Below, piece after piece: positions 50,673 through 60,008 of a DNA stretch of 64,000 bases. A program made the position numbers and the translations under genes. Below the pieces are notes generated by a model. That model saw nothing but the letters and a program-made list of their open reading frames with translations, was not told where the DNA came from and did no database searches. Positions within the stretch are counted from its first letter, which is position 1, and the number at the start of each line of letters is the position of its first letter. Source of the DNA: Negativicutes bacterium (lineage in GTDB: Bacteria > Bacillota_C > Negativicutes > Sporomusales_B > JARLHX01); contig JARLHY010000163.1 in assembly GCA_031292015.1 (NCBI GenBank), forward strand, positions 1-64,000. Direction: 5' to 3'.

Positions 50673-52694
50673 CTATACGCGGAATGACGACACCGCGGCC
50701 TGCAACTCCTGAGCCAGCTTGGCCAGCGCCTCACTGGAGTTTGCAACTTCCTCCATTGAAGCCAGTTGTTCCTGGGTCGCGGCAGAGACGCTCTGCGACT
50801 CCCCTGCTGACTTCTTGCTGAGTTCATCGATTCTTTTCACCCTGTCGATGATGTGCTGGCTGCCGGTAGCCATCTGCTGAATGGTGGCCGAGACATCCCT
50901 TACCTGATCCGACACCGCGGCCACCAGGTCCGTGATTTCCTTAAAAGACGCTCCGGCGGCGTTGACCACTTCGGCCCCGGTCTTGACTTCCCGGGTACCG
51001 TCATTCATGGCGATTACCGCCTTGCCGGTGTCCTCCTGAATTTCGCCGATCAGTTCGGCGATCTTCTTGGCGGCTTCCTGAGACTGTTCGGCAAGTTTTC
51101 GCACTTCTTCGGCCACCACTGCGAAACCCCGGCCCTGTTCCCCGGCCCGTGCCGCCTCTATCGCCGCATTGAGGGCCAGGAGATTGGTCTGGCCCGCAAT
51201 CCCTGCAATCGTATCGACAATCTGGCCGATTTCCTTGGACCGTTCGCCCAGTTGTTCCACTACCTTGGCCGAAGCGTTCACCGACTCCTCGATATTCCCC
51301 ATCTGGGCTACGGCCTTCTCCACCGCCCGGCCGCCGTCCTTGGCCTTGTCCGCGGCTTGGGCCGACTGGGCTGCCGCTCCCTGGGTGTTCACCGCCACCT
51401 GCTGCATGTTGACGGTCATCTGCTGTACCACCGCCGAAGTGTCGTCAGCTGCGGCCAGCTGATCATTGGCCCCGGCGGCCACCCCGGAAATAGATGCCGC
51501 CACCTGGTTTGCCGCCTGGGAAGACTGTTCCGCGCTGGCGGTCAACTCCTCACTGGCCGCAGCCACTTGCTCGGCCTGGGACTGCACCTTCACCACCAGG
51601 GCCCTCAGCTGGGACCGCATCTGGCGGAATCCCCGTGCCAACTGGCCGATTTCGTCTTCGGAATGAATCTGCGCTTCTTTTTCCCGGAAATCGCCCCCGG
51701 CCAGCAGCAGGCAATCATCCCGCAGGATTCCGATGGGTTTGGCGAACCGCTTGCTGATAATCATCACAAACAAGGATCCCAGCATAATAAACAGCAGACT
51801 CACAGCCATCATTACCCGGCCCAGAGTCGTGGTTTCCTCCGTTGCCTCCGCCTCCGGAACCGTGACCACCATCACCCATTTTTGCCCCGCCAGAACGACC
51901 GGGGTAAAAATGCCGATTCTCTCCACTCCGCCAAATTTATACCGGCCCAGCACCGGTTTTTCCAGCCCGGCCGAAACCAGGCCCATCAGCCGGTCGTCCA
52001 ATTCGCGGTCCGCCAGCTTCAGGGCAGGATCAATCTGTTTCTTCGTCAGGGACAGCTTGCCGGCAAGTTCGGGATTCGACGAATCCATGACCACCAGCCC
52101 CTCGTCGTCACACACGAAACTGTAGCCGCTCTCTTTAAACTTGACCTCTTTTGCCAGCTCAGCCAGGTTGGCCACCGAGTAAGTCCCGGATACAAGGCCG
52201 GTCATCTGGCCGTTGTCGAATACCGGCGCGGCAAAAACCACCGACATCTCGCCCCGCTGCAGATCCACCAGCGCATGGCTGACCACCGGCTTTTTCGTCT
52301 CGGTCACTTTTTTGAACTGCTCGCGGCTGGCCAGGTTGACCATGCTTCCATCGGCCCGGATCGAGTTGCCGTCCGGCCAGATGAAATTCATCTGACTGAA
52401 CTTGCCGTACCGCCGGCGGGAATCCGCCAGGATCGCCACGATCTGATCCCTGTCGCTGGCCGCCCGGATAACCGGGATGTTCGCGATATCTTCCAGTTGA
52501 AGGATATTTTCCGTCATGCGGGCCTGGATGCGGTTCGCATAATCCGATCCCACCGCCATGGCCATCCCGTTCACGCTTTTTGACAAGGACTGCTGCGACA
52601 GATAATACCCTATCCCTGACAACACAGCAAACGAAAGGATAAAAAACGGCAATAAAATCAATAGCAGCCGGGTTTTGACACTGGTTATTCTCAC
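50673..52694 (-). CDS. Transmembrane methyl-accepting chemotaxis protein with dCache sensor
   Basis: An N-terminal helix ([23 protein letters not shown]) and a second at about residue 285-310 flank a ~240-residue periplasmic dCache_1 domain ([25 protein letters not shown] ... [17 protein letters not shown]). A HAMP domain and the signalling coiled coil follow, with the tip [20 protein letters not shown]. dCache domains bind amino acids or organic acids; the ligand cannot be called by eye. GTG start 52694 after GGAGAAAAGC. It lies next to the glcDF genes, which might hint at a hydroxyacid ligand, but that is only position. Confidence 0.92.
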   Translation of the reverse strand: MRITSVKTRLLLILLPFFILSFAVLSGIGYYLSQQSLSKSVNGMAMAVGSDYANRIQARMTENILQLEDIANIPVIRAASDRDQIVAILADSRRRYGKFSQMNFIWPDGNSIRADGSMVNLASREQFKKVTETKKPVVSHALVDLQRGEMSVVFAAPVFDNGQMTGLVSGTYSVANLAELAKEVKFKESGYSFVCDDEGLVVMDSSNPELAGKLSLTKKQIDPALKLADRELDDRLMGLVSAGLEKPVLGRYKFGGVERIGIFTPVVLAGQKWVMVVTVPEAEATEETTTLGRVMMAVSLLFIMLGSLFVMIISKRFAKPIGILRDDCLLLAGGDFREKEAQIHSEDEIGQLARGFRQMRSQLRALVVKVQSQAEQVAAASEELTASAEQSSQAANQVAASISGVAAGANDQLAAADDTSAVVQQMTVNMQQVAVNTQGAAAQSAQAADKAKDGGRAVEKAVAQMGNIEESVNASAKVVEQLGERSKEIGQIVDTIAGIAGQTNLLALNAAIEAARAGEQGRGFAVVAEEVRKLAEQSQEAAKKIAELIGEIQEDTGKAVIAMNDGTREVKTGAEVVNAAGASFKEITDLVAAVSDQVRDVSATIQQMATGSQHIIDRVKRIDELSKKSAGESQSVSAATQEQLASMEEVANSSEALAKLAQELQAAVSSFRV

Positions 52695-53043
52695 GCTTTT
52701 CTCCTCACTTTCCGTGGCGGTTTGGTGACAGAGGGAACCGCGAATACGCCGGAATAATCGAATTGCCGCTCAACCTCCCGGTGATTATAATTTTCTTTCT
52801 CCACTACGAAAATCAGCGTATCCGGAAAACCTTTCCCTGAAAAAATTTACTAGTTATGTTAATATTTCGCTAATAACCCCTTGCTTCCTTCCCCTAAATT
52901 TTACAACTGTAAATAATTTTGCTCTTTTCGGCGTGGTCTGGGCAGCCCGCCCCTCCCCCGGTTCAACCCACTACTTTCCATGGTCCGCCTCCTCTCACTG
53001 TGGTATAATCAGTATCTGTCAGCTTTTGAGAGGAGGTGACGTC
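52695..53043. other. 349-bp intergenic region
   Basis: AT-rich in the middle (52840-52925). A TATAAT at 53004-53009 may be the -10 of the following gene. No gene, repeat or RNA structure is apparent. Confidence 0.45.
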
Positions 53044-54003
53044 TTGGATACGCTATCCCACGCCTTGGTCGGACTGGCTGTTGCCGGCCTTTCAGGCCAC
53101 CAGCCGACACTGCATGATCCGGTATATATCGCTACCCTGCTCGGTGCCCAGGCCCCCGATTTCGACATCATCGCCCAAGTGCGCGGTGACATGGCTTATC
53201 TGAGGCAACACCGCGCTTTCTCCCATTCCATCCCCGGCATCACCGGATGGGCGCTGGCAATCTCGCTGGCCCTCCGTTTTTTTATGCCGCAGGCCGCCTT
53301 CGGGCAAATCTTTGCCTGGTCCTTCGCCGGGGCATTATCCCATATTCTCATCGACTATTTCAACACACACGGGGTGGCGATCCTGTGGCCTTTTCGCCGG
53401 GACCGCAAAAGCTGTCCCCTGCTCAATGTCTTCGATCCCATCCTGCTGATACTGATGCTGATGCCCTATGTCTCGCGTCCGCCGATGCTGGAAATAACCC
53501 TCATAACCTTTGCCCTATTGGCTTTCTATGTTCTGGCCAAGTATTTCTTGCGTCAGCGGGCCACAAAATGGCTTCTGCAATATTTTTTCCCTCAGCAGGT
53601 GGCCAGGATCTGGGTTATGCCTTCGCTCAAGCACCTGTTTTACTGGGATTTTGTCGTCGAAACCAGGTCCCGCCTTCTCAACGGCCGGATCGGCTTGCTC
53701 TACCCGGCGATGGAAATACGGGCCGATTTTCCGAAACTCAGTCATTCGCCGTTGACGACCCAAGCCCAAAAGACGGCCCTGGGCGAATTCTTCCGTATTT
53801 TTTCCCCCTTCATCTATTTCGAAGAGCATCCCGCCGAAGGTTCGCACCGTGTCACCATTTACGACCTGCGTTACTTCGCGGATCAACATTTCATCCACAG
53901 CGCCACCATCGTATTCGATCACCGAAACACGCCTTGCGAATCCTATGTTCATTCCCTGGGGCGGACCATCAAAATCCGGACAGCTGACAATATCAATATG
54001 TAA
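53044..54003 (+). CDS. YdjM-like membrane-bound metal-dependent hydrolase
   Basis: The N-terminus DTLSHALVGLAVAGLSG and the RQHRAFSHSIPG and SHILIDYFNTHGV motifs are those of the YdjM family (LexA-regulated, membrane-bound metal-dependent hydrolase, UPF0227-like naming aside). Four or five hydrophobic segments follow, and then a soluble ~130-residue tail. His and Asp of these motifs would bind metal. TTG start 53044 is chosen because GGAGGTG precedes it; the frame is open upstream without a ribosome site. The physiological substrate of this family is unknown. Confidence 0.85.
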   Translation: MDTLSHALVGLAVAGLSGHQPTLHDPVYIATLLGAQAPDFDIIAQVRGDMAYLRQHRAFSHSIPGITGWALAISLALRFFMPQAAFGQIFAWSFAGALSHILIDYFNTHGVAILWPFRRDRKSCPLLNVFDPILLILMLMPYVSRPPMLEITLITFALLAFYVLAKYFLRQRATKWLLQYFFPQQVARIWVMPSLKHLFYWDFVVETRSRLLNGRIGLLYPAMEIRADFPKLSHSPLTTQAQKTALGEFFRIFSPFIYFEEHPAEGSHRVTIYDLRYFADQHFIHSATIVFDHRNTPCESYVHSLGRTIKIRTADNINM

Positions 54004-54028
54004 AAGCCCGCGCTAAGCGCGGGCTTTT
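54002..54028. terminator. Bidirectional intrinsic terminator
   Basis: A perfect 12-bp stem AAAAGCCCGCGC (54002-54013) / GCGCGGGCTTTT (54017-54028) begins in the stop codon of the hydrolase gene and can also end minus-strand transcripts. Confidence 0.9.
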
Positions 54029-54058
54029 CGCTGCTTGTTCGCAGCTTTAGTTTGATCA

Positions 54059-54133
54059 TTATTGCGCTCTGTAGCCCCGGCTGTGGAAGGGATCCGGATA
54101 CATATCCCGGCTGCGCCGTGGTTGTCGACTCAT
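54059..54133 (-). CDS. Possible 24-residue Arg-rich peptide
   Basis: A short minus-strand frame encodes MSRQPRRSRDMYPDPFHSRG and four more residues, and stops 30 bases before a terminator that works in this direction. The ribosome site is weak (GCGGG). The only support is the terminator and the biased composition, so this is a tentative call. Confidence 0.25.
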   Translation of the reverse strand: MSRQPRRSRDMYPDPFHSRGYRAQ

Positions 54134-54203
54134 CCCGCATAGTATTCTCTGCCATCCACATAATAGTATAACGAAATGCTATGCAAGGAGGAATATTCAC
54201 AAA

Positions 54204-55868
54204 ATGGAAAACGCCATGTTTTGTTATCAATGCGAACAGACGGCAGGCGGTAAAGGCTGCGTCAAGATGGGCGTGTGCGGCAAAACTCCGGAGGTCGCGG
54301 GCCTACAGGACGTTCTCATCCACTGCCTGCGGGGAATCGGCCATTACGGCTGGCAGCTCATCCAGTCCGGCGGAAAGATCGATACCCCCACTTACAAATT
54401 TATCATGGATGCCATGTTTTCGACCCTTACCAATGTCAACTTCGACCCTGAACGTTTCGTAAAGTACATACAAGAAGCCAACAAAATTAAAACCCAGCTT
54501 AAGGAGCAGCTTGGAGACAAGGCGAAATCCGCGCCGCGAGGTGCAGATTATATGGCCCCGTCCACCAGGGAAGAAATACTCCGCGATGCGCCGAAGTATG
54601 GGGTCATGGCCGACGAAAAGATGGACATGGATATCCGGTCACTGCGTGAAACACTGACTTACGGTTTTAAGGGCATGGCCGCTTATGCCCATCACGCGCT
54701 GATTCTCGGAAAAAAGGACGAAGAAGTGGGTAATTTCTTCTTCAAGGGACTGGCCGCCACGTTGGACGAATCACTCGGCGTGCCCGAATGGCTCGGACTA
54801 TGCCTGGAGCTTGGAAAAACCAACCTGAAATGCATGGAAATGCTCGACGCGGCCAATACGGAAGCCTACGGCAACCCTGAGCCCACCGAGCTCCTCATAT
54901 CCAAAAAAGCCGGACCGTTTATCGTCATCTCCGGCCATGACCTGAAAGACCTGAAACAGTTGCTGGAACAGACCGAGGGTAAAGGCGTCAACATCTACAC
55001 CCACGGCGAGATGATCCCCGGTCACGGCTACCCTGAACTGAAAAAGCACAAGCAGCTCATCGGCAACTTTGGCACCGCCTGGCAGCATCAGCAGAGCGAA
55101 TTCGCCAATCTGCCCGGCAGTATCCTCATGACAACCAACTGTCTGATGACGCCCCGCGACAGCTATCGGGACAGGATCTTTTCCACCAGCATCGTCGGTT
55201 TCCCCGGGATGCCCTATATCGAAGAGAATAGTGGCCGCAAAGACTTCACGCCGGTTATCAACAAGGCGTTGGAATTGGGTGGTTTCAAAGAAAGCGACCC
55301 CGAACGGAAGATCACCGTCGGCTTCGGCCATAACGCGGTGCTGAGCCATGCAGGGGCGATCGTGGAGGCTGTGAAGTCCGGACAAATCAAGCATTTTTTC
55401 CTGATCGGCGGCTGTGACGGCGCCCGTCCCGGCAGAAACTATTACACCGAATTCGCCGACAAAACCCCGCACAACACTCTGATGCTCACTTTGGCCTGCG
55501 GTAAATATCGCTTCAACTACAAGGATTACGGCACCCTTGCCGGCTTCCCGCGCCTTTTGGATGTGGGGCAGTGCAACGACTCATTTTCTGCGATCCGCAT
55601 CGCCGTCGCCCTGGCCGCTGCTTTTCAATGCGGTGTGAACGAGCTGCCGCTCACCCTGGTGCTGTCCTGGTATGAACAAAAAGCGGTCGCGATACTCCTC
55701 ACCCTGCTGTCCCTCGACATTCGCAACATCTACATCGGCCCGACCCTCCCGGCTTTCTTCTCTCCCAATGTGCTGCAGGCCCTGGTGGAGAAATACAAAC
55801 TCAAGCTCGTTTCCACAGCTGAAAAGGATATGGAGTCGATACTGGGAGCTGTCCCGGCCCACGCCTGA
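54204..55868 (+). CDS. hcp: Hybrid cluster protein (hydroxylamine / NO reductase)
   Basis: The N-terminal cluster ligands are Cys7, Cys10, Cys19 and Cys25 (CYQCEQTAGGKGCVKMGVC), as in Hcp of anaerobes. The hybrid-cluster region shows GHDLKDLKQLL, NCLMTPRDSY, FLIGGCDGARPGRNYY and LACGKYRFN. Hcp reduces nitric oxide to N2O or hydroxylamine to ammonia, in defence against nitrosative stress. The length (554) is normal. RBS AAGGAGG. No Hcr reductase partner or NsrR/HcpR-type regulator gene is adjacent. Confidence 0.95.
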   Translation: MENAMFCYQCEQTAGGKGCVKMGVCGKTPEVAGLQDVLIHCLRGIGHYGWQLIQSGGKIDTPTYKFIMDAMFSTLTNVNFDPERFVKYIQEANKIKTQLKEQLGDKAKSAPRGADYMAPSTREEILRDAPKYGVMADEKMDMDIRSLRETLTYGFKGMAAYAHHALILGKKDEEVGNFFFKGLAATLDESLGVPEWLGLCLELGKTNLKCMEMLDAANTEAYGNPEPTELLISKKAGPFIVISGHDLKDLKQLLEQTEGKGVNIYTHGEMIPGHGYPELKKHKQLIGNFGTAWQHQQSEFANLPGSILMTTNCLMTPRDSYRDRIFSTSIVGFPGMPYIEENSGRKDFTPVINKALELGGFKESDPERKITVGFGHNAVLSHAGAIVEAVKSGQIKHFFLIGGCDGARPGRNYYTEFADKTPHNTLMLTLACGKYRFNYKDYGTLAGFPRLLDVGQCNDSFSAIRIAVALAAAFQCGVNELPLTLVLSWYEQKAVAILLTLLSLDIRNIYIGPTLPAFFSPNVLQALVEKYKLKLVSTAEKDMESILGAVPAHA

Positions 55869-55915
55869 CCCTGCAAAAACGCTCCCCGCCCGTTTCCCCG
55901 CTATGTCGGCAAATA

Positions 55916-56354
55916 AAGGGGCTGTCTCAATAGAAGATATTGAGGCAGCCCCTTAGTCGATCGGCAAAATGTAACAAGTGGGAAGAGAATTTCTCCTTTG
56001 TTTTTTCTCGCAATGTGGCAATGAGCGCGAAAAGAGCGCTGAGAGCAGGACGATTTGCCTATGGATGTTACGCGCCGTTAATACAGCGGACGGTAACAGC
56101 TCCGCAGGCGGAACCTTGGATGGTTCCGCCAGTCTCCCCTGCGTCACGGACGACGCATGGGAGACGGTGCGGCGCTGTCGGTGCAAATTTACGGCGCGTC
56201 CATCCATAGGCCCCGGCCAGCTCCCAGCGCTCTTTTGCGCGGTCCCCGAAAGCGCCGATAGAAAAAGCAAGGGGAGCTTTTCCCCCGGCCTGTTTACAAA
56301 CTGGAGGTGCTGCCTCAAACAGGTTTCATACACCTATTTTGAGACAGCCCCTTT
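55916..56354. mobile_element. 439-bp multi-hairpin element with inverted terminal repeats (MITE-like)
   Basis: The ends AAGGGGCTGTCTCAA (55916-55930) and TTGAGACAGCCCCTT (56339-56353) are reverse complements. Each end also folds with an inverted internal copy: 55916-55932 with 55938-55954, and GGTGCTGCCTCAAACAGG at about 56306-56323 with the right end. Between them lies a long multi-branched palindrome (separate entry). No protein frame is convincing. The element fills the gap between hcp and terC and ends two bases before the terC stop codon. The non-coding nature and terminal repeats suggest a non-autonomous transposable element. Confidence 0.7.
56025..56240. ncRNA. Predicted multi-branched RNA-like fold inside the element
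   Basis: The closing helices are GCGCGAAAAGAGCGCT (56025-56040) with AGCGCTCTTTTGCGC (56226-56240, one bulge), CCTATGGATG (56058-56067) with CATCCATAGG (56201-56210), and ACGCGCCGT (56070-56078) with ACGGCGCGT (56191-56199). Two hairpins are enclosed: GGCGGAACC/GGTTCCGCC (56107-56130), and GTCTCCC..GCGTC with GACGC..GGGAGAC (56132-56165). A fold this ordered suggests selection on structure, as DNA or RNA; expression is not shown. Confidence 0.5.
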
Positions 56355-56355
56355 G

Positions 56356-57030
56356 CTATTCGCGCTGCTTCATACGGCTTCGGCTTTTCAGAATTTCGGC
56401 GGCAATAACCGCCGCTGCGAACGCGGCGGGAATACCCCATTGCGCCGGGGGGTATTCGCCTATGTAAGAGGCAAGCTTGCCTTCAGCCACCACCATTTCC
56501 CCGGCTGTCCAGCCCAAAAAGGCGGCGCCGGCGGTAATGATCAGCGGCCAGCGCTGCATGAGCGCGGTGATGAGCCGGCTGCCCCAGATGATGATCGGGA
56601 TGCTGAGCAAAAGACCGATGACAAGCATGAAGATATTGCCTCTGGCTACTCCGGCGATGGCGACCACGTTGTCCACACTCATGACAAGATCCGCCAACAG
56701 GATCGTCCTGACTGCCTCCCACAAGTTTCCCGCCGCCTTTACTTCCTCCTCGGCCTGATGATCGTTGACCGCCAGTTTCACCGCCACCCAAAAAAGCAGC
56801 AGGCCGCCGACCAGGAGCAGGTACGGCATCGTCAGCAGCGACACCGCCGCCAGGGTGAGAAGAATCCTTAGACCGATAGCACCGGCGCCGCCCCAGAGGA
56901 TTGCCGCCTTCTGCTGCCGTTTCGGCAGCCTGCGGCTGGCCAGGGCGATAACCAGGGCGTTGTCGCCGCTGAGCAGCAAATTGACAACAACGATGCTGAA
57001 CAATATTGATAGATAATCCAGCTTGTACAC
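56356..57030 (-). CDS. TerC-family integral membrane protein (YjbE type)
   Basis: Seven hydrophobic segments and the family motifs VVNLLLSGDNALVIAL and LADLVMSVDNVVAIAG (acidic residues in membrane helices) mark a TerC/YjbE protein. These are linked to manganese export and tellurite resistance, and help metallate exported enzymes. At 224 residues it is the short YjbE/YkoY form. GTG start 57030 lies right at the end of AAGGGAG, so the true start may be a few codons further in. No manganese riboswitch is present in the 54-base gap to copA. The copA neighbour suggests metal homeostasis. Confidence 0.88.
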   Translation of the reverse strand: MYKLDYLSILFSIVVVNLLLSGDNALVIALASRRLPKRQQKAAILWGGAGAIGLRILLTLAAVSLLTMPYLLLVGGLLLFWVAVKLAVNDHQAEEEVKAAGNLWEAVRTILLADLVMSVDNVVAIAGVARGNIFMLVIGLLLSIPIIIWGSRLITALMQRWPLIITAGAAFLGWTAGEMVVAEGKLASYIGEYPPAQWGIPAAFAAAVIAAEILKSRSRMKQRE

Positions 57031-57084
57031 CTCCCTTAGGACAAAAAAGCCTGCTACCGTGCATTGTTAAACCCAAGGCCGCAA

Positions 57085-59481
57085 TTACTTCAGGGTTACC
57101 CGTCTGAGACGCAGGGCGTTCGTCACTACCGAAACCGAGCTAAAGGCCATGGCCGCGGCGGCGATCACCGGCGACAGCAACCCGGCGGCGGCGATGGGTA
57201 TGCCGACAACATTGTAGACCAGCGCCCAGAACAGATTTTGTTTTATGTTGGCCATGGTGGCCCGGCTCAGCCGGATCGCGGCGACAATCCCCCGGAGGTC
57301 CCCGCTCATCAGCGTTACGTCCCCGGCCTCCATCGCCACGTCGGTGCCTGTGCCCATCGCTATGCCGACATCGGCTGCCGCGAGGGCAGGCGCATCGTTG
57401 ATCCCGTCACCGACCATCCCGACACTCTTACCCTGGGCGCGCAGGATTTCGACCTGCTCGGCCTTCTTTTCCGGCAACACCTCGGCCATGACATTACTGA
57501 TGCCCACCTGCCGGGCGATGGCTTCGGCGGTGGGGCGGTTGTCGCCGGTGAGCAGCCATATTTCAATACCCATCGCCGTAAGCTTGGCCACCGCCTCGGC
57601 CGCGTGTTCCTTCACCGTATCGGCCACCGCCAAGAGTGCCGCAAGCTGCCCGTCCACCGCGACAAGCATCACCGTTTTTCCGCCCTTTTCCAGACGGTCG
57701 ATCGCGCCGAGACTGTCTGCCAGGATTATCCCCCGTTCTTCCAGTAGACGGCGGGTACCCACCAGCAGTTTTTTCCCGGCCACCGTAGCCACGACCCCAG
57801 CTCCCGGCACGGCGGCAAAATCCCGGGCCTCTCCCGCGAGGGCCGCCTGCCGGTCCGCCGCACCCTGGACAACCGCCTGGGCCAGCGGGTGTTCCGAGGC
57901 TTTTTCCGCAGCTGCCGCCAACCCCAGGATTTCCCCTTCGCTGAAATGGGAGTCGACACAGACCACATCGGTGAGTTCCGGTTTCCCCTTGGTAACGGTG
58001 CCTGTCTTATCCAGGATGATCGCACTTAGCTTGTGGGCCTTCTCCAGATGTTCGCCGCCCTTGAAGAGGATGCCGTTTTCCGCCCCCCGGCCGGTGCCCA
58101 CCATGATCGAAGTGGGAGTCGCCAGCCCCAGAGCGCAGGGGCAGGCGATGACCAGCACAGCCGTGGCGTTGAGAACGGCCTGTTCCAGATTGCCGGGAGC
58201 CGCCAGGAAATACCAGCCGGCAAAAGTCAGTACTGCCACCGCCACCACCGCCGGCACGAAATAACCGGAGATGACGTCGGCGATCCGTTGGATCGGAGCC
58301 TTGGATCCCTGGGCTTCCTCCACGACCTTGATAATCTGGGCCAGGGCGGTGTCTTTGCCGACCCGCTCCGCCCGGAATTTCAGCATGCCAAACTTGTTGA
58401 GCGTCGCCCCGGTCACCCGCATCCCGGCGGTTTTGTCCACCGGGATGCTCTCACCGGTGAGCATGGCTTCGTCCACAGCCGAGTTCCCCTCGGTAACAAC
58501 CCCGTCCACCGGGATCTTTTCCCCCGGACGGACGATCACGATATCCCCGACCTGGACCTGCTCGATCGGAACATCGATCCCTGTACCATCCCGCACCACC
58601 TTGGCCGTTTTTGCCTGCAGGCCCATCAGCTTGCGGATGGCCTCCGAGGTGCGGCCCCGGGAAACGGACTCAAGCATCCGGCCAAGAAGAATCAGAGTGA
58701 TGATGATCGCCGAAGTTTCATAGTAAACCATCCCCCGCCCTGTGACGGTATGGTAGAGGCTGAAGAAATATGCCGCGCTTGTGCCCATGGCGACAAGCAC
58801 CGCCATGTTGGCGCCGCCGTGGCGCAGAGCAACGAATGCGTCACGATAGAACTGATAGCCGGCGAAAAACTGGACCGGCGTGGCCAGCGCCAACTGAAAC
58901 AGCGGCTGGAAAATGATCGCCGGCACATAGCCCTCCAGCATGAAAACATCGGCCAGCATCGAAAGCATCAGCGGCAGAGAAAAACATGCGGCGATGATCA
59001 GCAGGCGACGCTGTCTGGCGAGTTCGGCGACCCGGCTTGCCTTCTCCCGGTCAGGCCCGTCCTCTTCGCCGATCGGCACAGCCTCATAACCCGCCTGAGC
59101 CACAGCTTCCGCCACGTCCTGGGGCGACACTTCCAGCCCGGCTTCCACCGTCAGCCTGCCAAGGGCGAAATTAACCGCCGCCCCGACAACCCCGGGGATT
59201 TTTCCTGCCGCTTTTTCCACTCTGGCAGCGCAAGCGGCGCAGCTCATTCCCAGAACCGAGAAATCAAGCCTGGCCGGCTCACTGTCATAACCCAGATCGC
59301 GAATCTTGTCGATCAGTCCCTGCGGCCTGATCTGAGCCGGCTCGTACTCCACCGTCAGTTTGGCCAGAGCAAAATTAACGTTGGCGCCGGTTACCCCGTT
59401 CAACGCCCGGATGCCTTTTTCGATGCGGGCAGCACAGGCCGAGCAGCTCATGCCCGTGATTTTTAACGTAATTTTTTCCAT
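57085..59481 (-). CDS. copA: Copper-exporting P-type ATPase with two metal-binding domains
   Basis: Two N-terminal heavy-metal domains carry [14 protein letters not shown] and [14 protein letters not shown]. The membrane CPC site ([17 protein letters not shown]), phosphorylation site [23 protein letters not shown] motif and [16 protein letters not shown] hinge are complete, and the end has [13 protein letters not shown]. It is a Cu(I) export pump of 798 residues. It follows csoR by 12 bases on the same strand, so the pair is one copper-induced operon under the operator at 59779-59793. Confidence 0.96.
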   Translation of the reverse strand: MEKITLKITGMSCSACAARIEKGIRALNGVTGANVNFALAKLTVEYEPAQIRPQGLIDKIRDLGYDSEPARLDFSVLGMSCAACAARVEKAAGKIPGVVGAAVNFALGRLTVEAGLEVSPQDVAEAVAQAGYEAVPIGEEDGPDREKASRVAELARQRRLLIIAACFSLPLMLSMLADVFMLEGYVPAIIFQPLFQLALATPVQFFAGYQFYRDAFVALRHGGANMAVLVAMGTSAAYFFSLYHTVTGRGMVYYETSAIIITLILLGRMLESVSRGRTSEAIRKLMGLQAKTAKVVRDGTGIDVPIEQVQVGDIVIVRPGEKIPVDGVVTEGNSAVDEAMLTGESIPVDKTAGMRVTGATLNKFGMLKFRAERVGKDTALAQIIKVVEEAQGSKAPIQRIADVISGYFVPAVVAVAVLTFAGWYFLAAPGNLEQAVLNATAVLVIACPCALGLATPTSIMVGTGRGAENGILFKGGEHLEKAHKLSAIILDKTGTVTKGKPELTDVVCVDSHFSEGEILGLAAAAEKASEHPLAQAVVQGAADRQAALAGEARDFAAVPGAGVVATVAGKKLLVGTRRLLEERGIILADSLGAIDRLEKGGKTVMLVAVDGQLAALLAVADTVKEHAAEAVAKLTAMGIEIWLLTGDNRPTAEAIARQVGISNVMAEVLPEKKAEQVEILRAQGKSVGMVGDGINDAPALAAADVGIAMGTGTDVAMEAGDVTLMSGDLRGIVAAIRLSRATMANIKQNLFWALVYNVVGIPIAAAGLLSPVIAAAAMAFSSVSVVTNALRLRRVTLK

Positions 59482-59493
59482 GATAACGCTTCC

Positions 59494-59763
59494 CTACCTG
59501 ATGAATTTTTTTGCGGCGTCGATCAGTTCGTCGATAACCGCGGCGTCGCCCTGTCTGACGGCGTTCACTACACACCCCTTGGCGTGATTCTCCAAAACGG
59601 TCAGACCGACCCGGGTGAGCGCCGCGCGGGCAGCCTGCACCTGGATCAGTATATCGACGCAATAGCGGTCCTCGTCCACCATGCGGTGAATACCCCGGAC
59701 CTGCCCCTCAATTTTCTTCAGTTGATTCAACAGCTTTGCCTGCTCCCCTTCTGTTCTGCGCAT
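59494..59763 (-). CDS. csoR: Copper-sensing repressor CsoR
   Basis: An 89-residue DUF156 helical repressor with the full copper triad: Cys35 (DRYCVDIL), His60 and Cys64 (LENHAKGCVV). Cu(I) binding releases DNA and derepresses copA. The ATG at 59763 follows GGAGGGG; the longer open frame upstream covers the operator and is not translated. It contrasts with the Asn-substituted relative at 19084-19356. Confidence 0.94.
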   Translation of the reverse strand: MRRTEGEQAKLLNQLKKIEGQVRGIHRMVDEDRYCVDILIQVQAARAALTRVGLTVLENHAKGCVVNAVRQGDAAVIDELIDAAKKFIR

Positions 59764-59778
59764 AACCCCTCCATACCA

Positions 59779-59793
59779 TACCCCGGTAGGGTA
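59779..59793. promoter_or_regulatory. CsoR operator
   Basis: Read on the minus strand, TACCCTACCGGGGTA followed by TGGTA is nearly identical to the CsoR box of the Bacillus subtilis copZA operon (TACCC-TACGG-GGGTA), as known for this family. It lies 16 bases before the csoR start. Confidence 0.88.
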
Positions 59794-60008
59794 TTTATTT
59801 TTATCATAACAAAGCGGCCCGGATCTGTCAATTATGACCTGTTCGCCCCCCAAACAACATCAACATATTGTAGTGGTTTTGGCAATATAGAAAAAAACAT
59901 ACAAATTAAGGTAATATTCGCAAAAAAATAGCAGGTATTTGTTGATAAGCGTCAAATATGTCTTTTTAGGTTGGAGAAAATTTTACCCCCTTATCCTTGG
60001 AGGTAGTT

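Noticed and set aside
50853..52583. 576-codon plus-strand open frame
   Set aside because: Antisense shadow of the dCache chemoreceptor; His/Arg-rich with no start signal.
57031..57084. Manganese (yybP-ykoY) riboswitch upstream of terC
   Set aside because: The gap to copA is only 54 bases, too short for the riboswitch, and the conserved loop motifs are absent.
58033..59466. 477-codon plus-strand open frame
   Set aside because: Antisense shadow of copA, whose motifs are complete.
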